From Phycisphaeraceae bacterium (lineage in GTDB: Bacteria > Planctomycetota > Phycisphaerae > Phycisphaerales > Phycisphaeraceae), in assembly GCA_020831765.1 (NCBI GenBank), contig JAFIFY010000058.1, positions 1-32,128 of the forward strand: a stretch of 32,128 bases of DNA, written 5' to 3'. This document shows, in pieces, positions 16,871 through 25,487 of the stretch; positions within the stretch are counted from its first letter, which is position 1, and every line of letters begins with the position of its first letter. Made by a program: the position numbers and the translations under genes. Below the pieces are notes generated by a model that was not told the DNA's origin, made no database searches, and worked only from the letters and a program-made list of their open reading frames with translations.

Positions 16871-16875
16871 ATCGA

Positions 16876-17346
16876 TCAGTCGTCGTCCATGACGGCGGAT
16901 ATCTTCGTCTCGATGATCGTCGGCTCCGGGCCGCCATCATCGATCTGGACCGATGCGCGGATGGCCGCCCTCGTGCCCGAATCCCGTGCGCGGCGAAGGT
17001 CGGCCATGCGTTGTTCACCGGCCTCCAGCCAACCATCGCTGACCGAGAAGGCAAGGTGATCACGGCTGGGCACGGAGGAATGGCTTACAAAGTGCTCGAC
17101 CACGTTGAATTCGGTGTCCGCGATCTCCTGCTGAAGGGCATGGATCGCGGCCTCGCGAATCAGCGGACGACGCGCGGCCACCGAGGCCGCCGGATTCGAA
17201 TCCACGAAGCGGACCTCGTAGACCGCCACGGCTGGAACCGGAGTCACGGCCTTGGGCTGCTGGAGCGTGATCGAGCGGGTCGGGGCCTGACACCCGACGG
17301 CGGATGCCAGCAGCAACAAGAGCATTGCGGTGAGCGGAACTCGCAT
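16876..17346 (-). CDS. Small predicted lipoprotein of unknown function
   Basis: The 156-residue protein begins with a lipoprotein signal: MRVP, a leucine-rich core, then a lipobox-like SAVGC with Cys19 as the lipidation residue. The mature part starts with a Pro/Thr/Val-rich linker and has a mixed alpha/beta domain (VYEVRFVDSN, a helix with RRPLIREAAIHALQQEI, then polar sequence) and an acidic end (MDDD). No family was recognised. The start is firm because AGGAGGT lies 5 nt before the ATG. The gene converges on tpsA with only 5 nt between the stop codons, so the two transcripts must overlap or terminate inside each other. Its closeness to the secretion locus hints at a surface role, but its opposite orientation argues against a shared operon. 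Confidence 0.8.
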   Translation of the reverse strand: MRVPLTAMLLLLLASAVGCQAPTRSITLQQPKAVTPVPAVAVYEVRFVDSNPAASVAARRPLIREAAIHALQQEIADTEFNVVEHFVSHSSVPSRDHLAFSVSDGWLEAGEQRMADLRRARDSGTRAAIRASVQIDDGGPEPTIIETKISAVMDDD

Positions 17347-17740
17347 GGTGTACCTCCTGAAATGAGTATCGGCGGTTGATCACGCCGAGTTGAGGCGGTT
17401 GGCCCCGGGAGGTCCGGATAACCCGGCGGCAGCCTGCCGCATCCGCATTCACCGCCACCCTGTCGTCAAATATTTCGCTAAAATAAGGTTATGGCTTGGG
17501 TGCTGACTCCAAGATGGAATCGGCGATGGGCGCGGCGTTCTTTGGTGCGATGGGGTTCACTGCCGGGCCGATGTTGGCATGGAGATAAGGGGTGACTCGC
17601 CCGGACTTGGAATGAGTTCGACCAGCGCGACGGATCGAACGCGGACAAAGGACGCTTGGACTATTGATTGACCGCAAGGCCGGCGCGTTGGGGTCGCGTG
17701 GCGGCAGTGATGGAAAATCCGGCGATACGTGACGGCTTTT
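17347..17740. other. Intergenic region with an AT-rich island and tiny reading frames only
   Basis: About 390 nt between the divergent lipoprotein and phosphatase genes. An AT-rich island at 17464-17490 includes TAAAAT (17479-17484, five of six to a -10 box) without a clear -35. Two tiny overlapping frames follow: 17491-17595 (34 residues, Trp/Arg-rich) and 17514-17588 (24 residues, Gly/Ala/Met-rich and hydrophobic). Neither can be supported firmly. GATACT on the minus strand near 17365 is a weak possible -10 for the lipoprotein gene. Confidence 0.35.
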
Positions 17741-17756
17741 CCGCGTCCTGTATATT
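17729..17756 (+). promoter_or_regulatory. Possible promoter of the FHA-phosphatase gene
   Basis: TATATT (17751-17756) is one base from the sigma70 -10 consensus and is preceded at 16-nt spacing by GTGACG (17729-17734, four of six to TTGACA). The start would be near 17763, about 20 nt before the ATG at 17784. Confidence 0.4.
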
Positions 17757-17783
17757 TGCCGATTGCGAAAGTGAGCGTCGAAC

Positions 17784-19421
17784 ATGGCCAAGCACGTACT
17801 TAAAGTTTCGCGGGGCCGGGAGGTTCAGGAAATTCCGCTGGATCGGCCCAAGTACCGGATCGGCCGCGAAAACGCCGACATCCTTCTGCGCAGCAAGCGT
17901 GTGTCGCGCGATCATGCCTCGCTCTATCGCGACCCGTTCCGTCGCTGGATCATCGTCGATCAGAACAGCCGCCACGGCGTCTACGTCAATCATGAGAAAG
18001 TCGAAGTGGTCACGCTCAGCGAGGGGCAGCAGGTTCACATCGGGCCGTTCACCCTCGAGCTGGCGCTGGAGCAGTCCGAGCTGCTCACGCAGGGAATAAC
18101 CAGCCCCTCGGTCCAGATGACCTACCACGACGACGATGTGGACATGGAGGCCCGCGACACCAACAGCACCCGATTGGGCCTGCTTCAGTTCAGGCAATTC
18201 AACCACATCACCGAGGAACTGGCGACGGCAAGCAGCGTGCGCGCGCTCCACCAGCGTGCCTGTGAGCGGCTGGTTACCGAAGAATCCTCCTTCGCCGCGA
18301 TCCTTCGGCATGTTCCAGGTCAGGAGCCGACGATCATCGAGATCTATTGCGGCCCGGCGGTATCACGAACGCCCGGCGAAAATGACAACGGCGCTCCCAT
18401 GGTTTCCAATCGTGTTGTCCAGGCCGCGAGCATGGGGCAGGACGCGATCAAAGCGGGCAGCGTGCGCTCCAGCAGCCAGACGGACCTGCTGCTGACCGTA
18501 AGCGATCAGGAGAATCCGCGAACCGTGCTGTGCGCTGTCATCGCCCGGTCCAACGATTCAACCGACATGCTCTATCTGGATGCCCCGCGTCATCACGTCA
18601 GCTACCAGGACCTGGACCTGCTCACAGCGCTGGCTCGTCAGATCGCGCTTCTGCGTAAGTCCCTGATCTACGCCGAACACCGCGTCGACCAGCTTCAGAC
18701 CGAGCGTGAGCTGAACATGGCGCGGGATATCCAGGCGCAATTGGTGCCCGCCACCTCCTTCGAAATCGAAGCGTGCCGGTTTTCGCTGGTTTATCAGCCG
18801 GCGACCTGGGTCGGCGGCGATTACTGCGATCACTGGGTCTGGCCCGACGGCTCCATCGGGTTCGCCGTCGGCGATGTCTCGGGCAAGGGCTTGCCCGCCG
18901 CCCTGGTGATGAGCAACGTGCATGCGACGCTGCGCACCGCCACGGGCATGTCCCCGGAGCTTGAGTCGGTCATGCGCTCGAGCAACGCCCACATGATCCG
19001 GTTCCTGCCCGAATCGATGTTCGTCACCATGATCCTGGGTCGCTTCAACCCTTCCACCCGGTTGCTCGAATTCGTCAACGCCGGCCATCCCCTGCCACTG
19101 CTGCGGAAGGCCGATGGTGCCGTGGGCCTCGTCGGCAAAGTCACCAACACGATCATGGGAATCATCGATGAGCCTTACGTGGTCCAGTCCACCACGCTTC
19201 CGCCGGGTTCGACCTGCTTCTTCCTCACCGACGGGGTGCATGAATCGGTGGACCGCCATGGGCGGATGCTCGGCACCGATCGTGTGCTTGATATGCTTGG
19301 GAAACTGTCGATGAACGATGATGAGCGCAGTGCCCAGCGGCTGATGAAACGACTCTCGATCTTTATTGAGAAAGCCCCGATCCAGGATGACATCACCATC
19401 TTCGCGATCGACAGCCTCTGA
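17784..19421 (+). CDS. FHA-GAF-SpoIIE/PP2C-type protein phosphatase
   Basis: The 545-residue soluble signalling protein has three parts. Residues about 5-95 are an FHA domain that binds phosphothreonine peptides (RIGRENADI, RVSRDHASLYRD, DQNSRHGVYVN). Residues about 130-295 look like a GAF-type sensor domain, followed by a coiled-coil linker (about 300-325) ending ELNMARDIQAQLVP. Residues about 330-545 form a SpoIIE/RsbU-type PP2C phosphatase with GGDYCD (344-349, metal Asp346), VGDVSGKGLPAAL (Asp364), GHPLPLL and the terminal DDIT (535-538). The family usually dephosphorylates anti-sigma-factor antagonists, but no such partner is encoded nearby. The gene converges on the Ser/Thr kinase gene 57 nt downstream, so the FHA domain may read that kinase's products (inference). 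Confidence 0.9.
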   Translation: MAKHVLKVSRGREVQEIPLDRPKYRIGRENADILLRSKRVSRDHASLYRDPFRRWIIVDQNSRHGVYVNHEKVEVVTLSEGQQVHIGPFTLELALEQSELLTQGITSPSVQMTYHDDDVDMEARDTNSTRLGLLQFRQFNHITEELATASSVRALHQRACERLVTEESSFAAILRHVPGQEPTIIEIYCGPAVSRTPGENDNGAPMVSNRVVQAASMGQDAIKAGSVRSSSQTDLLLTVSDQENPRTVLCAVIARSNDSTDMLYLDAPRHHVSYQDLDLLTALARQIALLRKSLIYAEHRVDQLQTERELNMARDIQAQLVPATSFEIEACRFSLVYQPATWVGGDYCDHWVWPDGSIGFAVGDVSGKGLPAALVMSNVHATLRTATGMSPELESVMRSSNAHMIRFLPESMFVTMILGRFNPSTRLLEFVNAGHPLPLLRKADGAVGLVGKVTNTIMGIIDEPYVVQSTTLPPGSTCFFLTDGVHESVDRHGRMLGTDRVLDMLGKLSMNDDERSAQRLMKRLSIFIEKAPIQDDITIFAIDSL

Positions 19422-19478
19422 CCGCCCCGGATCGGAAACCCTGCGGCCAGCGCCCGAAGGTAATGCACGACTCACGGG

Positions 19479-22400
19479 CTACTCAAGCCGTGCCAGGTGC
19501 TCGGCGATGCGAAGGGTGTCGGGATGTGCTTCGCCGATCCGAGCCTTGCGAAGCTCATGGCAACGGAGGGCGATCGCCTTGGCGGCGACCCTATCACCAA
19601 GCTTTTCATTGAGCTGGGCTTCGATCTCCATCGCATGGAGGGTATGAGGATGCTCCTCACCAAGAACCTCCTCGTGCATTCGGCGATTCTCGAGCATCAA
19701 GGGACGGGCGTGCTCGGCCTGGTCCATGGCCAGCAACGCCATGATCCGGGTCAGGTCGGCATGGAGCGTGTCCGGGTGCCGCGGCCCGAGGTCCTGGACG
19801 CGAACCCGGTGGGCGTGTTCGGCAAGGCTCAGCGCAGGCTCGTGATGGCCGCGCCCAAGCTGAATCCGGGCCAGGATCACCATGGCGTTGATGCGGATCG
19901 GATGCTGGTCATCGAGCTGCTCTTCGAGCCGGTCCATCGCATGGCGAACATGACGGTACGCTTCATCGAACCGCCCCCGGGCGTAGTCGAGCCAGGCAAG
20001 ATTCAGATCGATCATCGCGGTGGTGGCATGATGCGAACCCAGCGCCCGATCGGCCACCGCCCGGGCACGGGTCAGCACCCGCTCACTCTCTTGATGGCGG
20101 CCCTGGTCACGATAGAGCAGGCCGAGGTTGTTGGCGACCATCAGCGTACGGTGATGCTCATCCCCCAACCTCAGTTCCATCGATTCCCGAACACCACGCC
20201 ATAGGGCTTCGGCGACGGCATAATCACCCTGGCACCACCGAAGCGATGCGAGATTGTTCTTCGCCGCCAGGGTATCGGCATGATGGTCGCCCAACCGTGA
20301 TTCGGCCACCCGAAGGGCTTCGACGGCGAATGGCTCCGCGCGCTCGTATTCACCGGTACCCCGGTACAGCGCCGCCAGGTTCATCGCCAACTGGATGGTT
20401 CGAGGATGGTCACTCCCGAAATCATTGACCGTCATCCCATGCAAGTCCCGCCATATCCGTCCCGCTCGCTCATACTGCCCCAGCCGCATGAGCAGGCCTG
20501 CCTGAACACTCCTGGCGTTAACGAGCGCTGGATGCGAATCACCCAATGCGGCGCGGATTCGGGGAACAACGAGCTTGAGCAATTGGTCGGATTCCTCGAA
20601 CTTGCCCATCTCCACCAGAAGCCCGGCATGGCTCGTCTGGGCCGAGAGCGTTTGCGGATGGTGATCGCCCAGCACACGATTAAGCCCGGCGGCCACGAGG
20701 CGCAGGAGTTGTTCGGCCGAATCGTATCGCCCCTGGGCGATGCGTAACTCGGCGAGGTCCTGAAGCGAGGCGAACTGGTCGGGATGGTCGTCCGGCAGGG
20801 TTTGGCGGCGTGCTTCGAGCACCTTGAGGATCAGCGCCTCGGCATCGGGCAACGCGCTCAGGCGCAGATGGAGCCGCGCCAGGTTGGCGGCGGTCAACAG
20901 CGTGTTGCGGTGCCGCTCACCGAAACGATCGATGGACATCTCGTACGCGCTGCCGAGCAGCGCCCGGGCTTCATCAAGTCGCCCCATGTCGCTGTGGAGC
21001 ATTCCGAGGTTGACCATGGATGTGATCACATCGGCGTGCTCGGACCCGAGGGTCTGGCGCCGGCGATCGTACACGCTCAGCCAGAGCGGCTCGGCATCGT
21101 CGTAACGGCCTCGACTCCAGAACAAACCGGCCAGATTGTTGGCCGCGTTGAGCGTTCGCGTATCGTCAGCTCCGAACAGGCCGTGATGAACGTCGTAGGC
21201 ACGCCGCAAGTGGAATTCAGCGCGGTCAAATGCGCCGAGTGAACGGTAAGTGTTGCCGACGGTGGTATGAAGCGCCGCGGCGACAACGGGCTGGCCGTCG
21301 AATCGCTCTTCGATGGCTCCGGATGCGGCCTCCAACACATCCAGAACCGTGACCGTCCTGCCCCGGGTGTTGGCCGGATCAGCTCCCGCCAGCAGATCCT
21401 GGTTGATGAATGCGTTGACCGTCTGGGTGATGCGCGATTCGTTTTCGGCGCGCTGGCGGGCGACGAGTTCGGCCTGCCTGGCCTGCTCGGCGCGCCAGTA
21501 GAGGTTCGTGGAGATGATCGCCGCGGCGGTGGCCAGAATGAACATCGCCGCCGCGGCGCCGACCTGAACCTTGTACCGCGTGGCAAAGCGGCTCGCCCGG
21601 TAGCTGAACGTCGGCTTGCGTCCGAACGGTAATGGATCGCCGCTCAGGTAAGCCCGCAGGTCGGCGGCGAAAGCCGTGGCCGTCTGGTAGCGGCGCTCGC
21701 GTTCCTTGGCCAGGGCCATCTGGGCCACGACCTGCACATCGCCCTTGAGCTGGCGATTGACGGTGCTCAGCGGCTCGGGATCAACCTCACGGATGACTCG
21801 GATGGCCTCGGCGATCAGGCGGCGGTCAAGCTGGTACGGCCGGCGCTCGGCCAAGAGCTCGTAGTAGATGATGCCCAGCGAGTAGATGTCCGATCGGGTG
21901 TCGAGGTCGCGCGTCGCCCCATCCACCTGTTCGGGCGCCATGTACGGCAGCGTACCGACGATCTGGCCGATGTCGGTATGCATCGTCGCGGTCTGGATAT
22001 CGGCATCGGTGGCTTTGGCCACACCGAAATCCAGAATTTTGGGCTGACCATTCTCATCAATGATGATGTTGCCCGGCTTCAGGTCGCGATGCACCACGCC
22101 CCGCGAATGGGCGTGCTGCACCGCATCGCAGATTTTCACCATCAGCGCGATCCGCTCCCGGGTCGAGAGGGAGTTGGTGATGACATGCTCCATGAGCGCC
22201 ACGCCCTCGACAAACTCCATGGCGAAGAACGGCTGCGGGCCCGCGGGCGTGCTGAACATGCCCGCCTCGTAAATCGCGGCGATTCCTTCATGCTGAAGCT
22301 TGCCGAGAATTTCGGTCTCATACTCGAAGCGACGAAGCGTCCGCTCGGACATCACGCTGGGCTTGATGATCTTGAGGGCGACCCGACGGTGCGGGCGGCG

Positions 22401-22724
22401 CTGTTCGGCGAGGTAGACGATACCCATGCCGCCTTCGCCGACCTTGCTGACAATGCGGTAATGGCCGATATACTCCCCGGGCTCAATCCGGCCGGAGACC
22501 GGGCCGGCGATCAGCCCCTCATCGAAGACCGAGTACTCTCGTGATTGATCCACGGTTTCGGCTGAATTGGACTGATCCTCGCTTGCCCGGCGCAACGACT
22601 CGGGCGATGGCGTCGGGCCAGAATGGCCCGACGATGGACTCGGACCCGCTGCGGCGTTGTGCTCATCACCACCTGTCAATTCGGTGAAATCGCCAGTCTG
22701 AGTTTCATCATGCTCGTTTGACAT
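19479..22724 (-). CDS. Transmembrane Ser/Thr protein kinase with kinesin-light-chain-type TPR array
   Basis: The predicted 1081-residue kinase has a polar N-terminus (1-85) and a Hanks-type kinase domain (about 88-365): glycine loop KVGEGGMG (94-101), ATP lysine K118, catalytic HRDLKPGN (212-219), metal-binding DFG (232-234) and APE (263-265). One transmembrane segment lies at about 387-407. From about 479 to the end run 14 full 42-residue TPRs and a partial fifteenth, most ending in LGxxHPxTL-like turns, as in kinesin light chains. ATG 22724 is chosen because a -10-like TATACT lies just upstream and longer in-frame sequence looks non-coding; starts at 22784 or 22826 remain possible. The array is on the C-terminal side of the membrane segment and may scaffold partners. 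The phosphatase gene faces it. Confidence 0.92.
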   Translation of the reverse strand: MSNEHDETQTGDFTELTGGDEHNAAAGPSPSSGHSGPTPSPESLRRASEDQSNSAETVDQSREYSVFDEGLIAGPVSGRIEPGEYIGHYRIVSKVGEGGMGIVYLAEQRRPHRRVALKIIKPSVMSERTLRRFEYETEILGKLQHEGIAAIYEAGMFSTPAGPQPFFAMEFVEGVALMEHVITNSLSTRERIALMVKICDAVQHAHSRGVVHRDLKPGNIIIDENGQPKILDFGVAKATDADIQTATMHTDIGQIVGTLPYMAPEQVDGATRDLDTRSDIYSLGIIYYELLAERRPYQLDRRLIAEAIRVIREVDPEPLSTVNRQLKGDVQVVAQMALAKERERRYQTATAFAADLRAYLSGDPLPFGRKPTFSYRASRFATRYKVQVGAAAAMFILATAAAIISTNLYWRAEQARQAELVARQRAENESRITQTVNAFINQDLLAGADPANTRGRTVTVLDVLEAASGAIEERFDGQPVVAAALHTTVGNTYRSLGAFDRAEFHLRRAYDVHHGLFGADDTRTLNAANNLAGLFWSRGRYDDAEPLWLSVYDRRRQTLGSEHADVITSMVNLGMLHSDMGRLDEARALLGSAYEMSIDRFGERHRNTLLTAANLARLHLRLSALPDAEALILKVLEARRQTLPDDHPDQFASLQDLAELRIAQGRYDSAEQLLRLVAAGLNRVLGDHHPQTLSAQTSHAGLLVEMGKFEESDQLLKLVVPRIRAALGDSHPALVNARSVQAGLLMRLGQYERAGRIWRDLHGMTVNDFGSDHPRTIQLAMNLAALYRGTGEYERAEPFAVEALRVAESRLGDHHADTLAAKNNLASLRWCQGDYAVAEALWRGVRESMELRLGDEHHRTLMVANNLGLLYRDQGRHQESERVLTRARAVADRALGSHHATTAMIDLNLAWLDYARGRFDEAYRHVRHAMDRLEEQLDDQHPIRINAMVILARIQLGRGHHEPALSLAEHAHRVRVQDLGPRHPDTLHADLTRIMALLAMDQAEHARPLMLENRRMHEEVLGEEHPHTLHAMEIEAQLNEKLGDRVAAKAIALRCHELRKARIGEAHPDTLRIAEHLARLE

Positions 22725-22757
22725 TTTTTGGCCAGCCTTTTCTCGACATTCCGGTTC

Positions 22758-22763
22758 AGTATA
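22758..22763 (-). promoter_or_regulatory. Candidate -10 box for the kinase gene
   Basis: On the minus strand TATACT (five of six to TATAAT) lies about 34 nt upstream of the chosen kinase ATG. No good -35 hexamer is visible at 16-18 nt. If used, it excludes the longer in-frame starts at 22784 and 22826. Confidence 0.3.
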
Positions 22764-22849
22764 GTCCGAGGGGCCCGGTAGCATCCATGCCCTCACCTCA
22801 GCTATAGCGAACAACGCGCCGACCATGTGTCTGAGAAAATTCTTACGGC

Positions 22850-22874
22850 CAACCTCCTCAAGGAGAGCAGGTTG
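22850..22874 (-). terminator. Possible hairpin after the ABC permease gene
   Basis: CAACCT and AGGTTG (22850-22855 and 22869-22874) are perfect inverted copies; alternatively an inner CTCC/GGAG stem can form with loop TCAA. It lies 39 nt beyond the permease stop on the minus strand, before the kinase promoter region. No T-run follows. Confidence 0.3.
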
Positions 22875-22913
22875 ACGAAACGTCGAATCGTCAAAATGCG
22901 GCGACCCGAACGG

Positions 22914-25487
22914 TTACACCACATCCGCGGCGAGCAACTCCCGCGGATGTCGGCTTATCAGGCGACGGATCGGCCAGGCGGCGGCCAGCAACGCACCGGT
23001 GAGCACCAGGCCCCAGCCCACCAGAATCACATCCCAGGGCGGATCGGTGGTGTATCCGAATCCAAGCAGACGTTCAGCCAGAGCCTCGCGGATCAGCGCG
23101 GCCTGACTACCGGCCAAAGTTCCCAGAACGCAGCCCACCAGTGCCACCACGATCGTCTGCACCACCACCAATCGACCGATCATGCCGCGCGAGCTTCCGA
23201 TCGAGCGGACGACACCGAACTCGAATCGACGCGCGGCGATCTCGGCGGCGACCAGGTTCCCCACCCCCGCCGAGGCGATCAGAAGACTGGCCAGGGCCAG
23301 GAAGCTGCTGATCCACATGACCGAATCGGACAGGCCCCGGATATGCTCGAGTACCGCCGCGCCACTGATCGCCTCGACACGACCCCGGGCGCGAATTCGG
23401 TTCACCAATGCTTCGACATCGGCCAAGGCAGGGTCAACACCGATCAGCAACATATCGTACGAATCAAGCGCAAAATGCTTGCGCCCGTCTTCCTGCGAAC
23501 CGAAGATAAAGGCGACCGCCACTTCCTCGAACGCCCCCTGCATGCCCAGGGCCTGCACCGCCAGATCGAGGCCGCGATTGCTCACCACGCCCGCGATCTG
23601 AAGTGGGACCGGATAACGCTCACCCGTCTCCGGGTCCGCTCGTGTCGATCGAACGATCAGCGTGTCGCCAACATCCGCACCGAAAGCCAGGCGATACTCC
23701 CGACTGACCAGGACCGCGCCGCCGGCCTGCAGGCGCGGCAGCGCCGTCTCCGGATCACCACGAATCCAATCCAGCGCTGCGATGCTGAAGAAACATTCCG
23801 GCTCGAAACTGACAAAGCGCGTCGAAGGGGGCGTCAGCCCCTCGATGCCGAAGCGGACATTGAGCAACTCGACGCTGCGCATCGCGCTGGGACAGACACG
23901 CCGCACACCCTCGATGTCTCTGACGGTTCGGACCTGCTCATCTCCGATCCGCGGCGCGAATGCGAACACCTGTGGCATCATGAGCCCATCGGTAAAGCTC
24001 CCCAGGCTGCCTCGCCCGATCGCCCAGGTGGCAATGAGCATGGTCAAGCCCACCATCAGGCCCCCGCCGGTCAACGCGTTACGAACCGGCGTGGCCAACA
24101 GGCTTCCACGCGCCAGGTCGACCGGCACCCGCATCAATCGCGCCAGCGGCGGCACCAGCACGCCGATCAACAGCATGAACACCGGGACGCAGAGCGTCAG
24201 GTATCCGATGAACGTCAGCGGCGCACCGGCGAAGACATGAAACCAGAACGCGCGCTGCGGGTCTGGATCCAGATAAATGACCGCCGGTGGGATGAGGACC
24301 ATGACCAGCCCTAAACCCAGGAAAATCCAGGGCGTCCTGCTCGAGGGCCGCCTTGCCCGCATCGTCAGGGCCTTCATCGGGGTGACACTGGAAGCCAGCC
24401 ACGCCGGATAGAGGGCCGCCACGAGACCGGTGAAAAGCGCCGCGGCCAGACAGCCGAGCACATCGAAGACGCGGATCACCACGCCCATCTCGAAAAACGC
24501 CGGTTCCTGCGACGCCACCTGCTCGGCCGCCAACAAACCCACGGGAATACCCAGCCCCGCGCCCATGGCGGCGATGAACAATCCACTGAGAAGCTGCCCG
24601 CCGGCGATCTGCGATCTGGCGGCGCCGATACACCGGAGTATGCCCAGTTCACGCGTCCTCTGGCTCACCGACGTCGTGAGCGTGATCAGCACGATGAAGG
24701 CCGACGAGGTGTAGACCAGGACGATCAAGCCCACCAGCGAGTAGTTCATCGCCCGAAGAATCTGCGTGACCCCTGCGCGCGCGGCCATCGGCGTCTGCAT
24801 CTCAACGCCTTCAGGCAGGCCGGCGGCATGGCGGGCGACGAATTCATCCGGATCGATACCGTCGGCCAGCACCACTTCAAGACGATCCACACGATCGGGA
24901 AAACCATGCAGGCTCCGTGCCTGCTCGTAGGTCACCAACCCCACATAGCGCTCGACCAGTTGAATCGGCGGCGGATTGAACACGCCCACCACCGTCACCG
25001 GGTCGGCCAACCCGCCTTCCACTTCAAGTTCCATCCCCATTCGGGCATTGAGACGTTCAAACGCCAGTTGATCGAGTGCGATCTCACCCTCTTGCCGGGG
25101 CAAACGACCCTCGATCAGAACGGTGATCAGCAGATCGGTCTCCCGCTCAGGCCACACGGCTCGGGCGATCACCGCCTCGAACTCCAGCGTGTCCGGGTTC
25201 GAGAGCATCGTCGGCGCTTCAAGGTGCGGATACACCTCCACCACGCCGGGCAGACGCTCAAGCCATTCCCGAAGCCCAAGGTCGATGCCCGCGCGGCCGG
25301 GGGCTGGAATCAAACGCAGATCGGCTCGTCCGATCAGCCGATCCACGCCACGCACCATCGATGCTTCCATCGATCGCGCCACCACGCTGATCATCACCGC
25401 CAGGGCCGCCGAAAGCGCCACGGCCAGAATCAGTAGAACCGTTCGGCCACGCCTACCGGCCAAATTGTTGATAGCAAGCTGCCACAT
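22914..25487 (-). CDS. ABC transporter permease with two FtsX domains (MacB/LolE type)
   Basis: The 857-residue inner-membrane protein has an N-terminal transmembrane helix (about 15-37) followed by a periplasmic MacB-type core. A first FtsX domain of three helices lies at about 250-375 (TRELGILRCIGAARSQI is the typical post-helix motif). Further helices lie near 385-450, with a second N-terminal-like helix before a second periplasmic segment. A last FtsX domain lies at about 730-845 (FEFGVVRSIGSSRGMIGR). This duplicated layout is common in large FtsX-family permeases for lipoprotein, lipid or peptide export; the substrate is unknown. The ATG lies 35 nt inside the end of the ATPase gene, so the two are translationally linked. 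Confidence 0.9.
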   Translation of the reverse strand: MWQLAINNLAGRRGRTVLLILAVALSAALAVMISVVARSMEASMVRGVDRLIGRADLRLIPAPGRAGIDLGLREWLERLPGVVEVYPHLEAPTMLSNPDTLEFEAVIARAVWPERETDLLITVLIEGRLPRQEGEIALDQLAFERLNARMGMELEVEGGLADPVTVVGVFNPPPIQLVERYVGLVTYEQARSLHGFPDRVDRLEVVLADGIDPDEFVARHAAGLPEGVEMQTPMAARAGVTQILRAMNYSLVGLIVLVYTSSAFIVLITLTTSVSQRTRELGILRCIGAARSQIAGGQLLSGLFIAAMGAGLGIPVGLLAAEQVASQEPAFFEMGVVIRVFDVLGCLAAALFTGLVAALYPAWLASSVTPMKALTMRARRPSSRTPWIFLGLGLVMVLIPPAVIYLDPDPQRAFWFHVFAGAPLTFIGYLTLCVPVFMLLIGVLVPPLARLMRVPVDLARGSLLATPVRNALTGGGLMVGLTMLIATWAIGRGSLGSFTDGLMMPQVFAFAPRIGDEQVRTVRDIEGVRRVCPSAMRSVELLNVRFGIEGLTPPSTRFVSFEPECFFSIAALDWIRGDPETALPRLQAGGAVLVSREYRLAFGADVGDTLIVRSTRADPETGERYPVPLQIAGVVSNRGLDLAVQALGMQGAFEEVAVAFIFGSQEDGRKHFALDSYDMLLIGVDPALADVEALVNRIRARGRVEAISGAAVLEHIRGLSDSVMWISSFLALASLLIASAGVGNLVAAEIAARRFEFGVVRSIGSSRGMIGRLVVVQTIVVALVGCVLGTLAGSQAALIREALAERLLGFGYTTDPPWDVILVGWGLVLTGALLAAAWPIRRLISRHPRELLAADVV

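Noticed and set aside
22827-24314. 495-codon open frame on the plus strand across the end of the ABC permease gene
   Set aside because: It is antisense to a clear FtsX-type permease; its translation is rich in His, Gln, Arg and Asp with no domain, as expected from the reverse of a high-GC gene.
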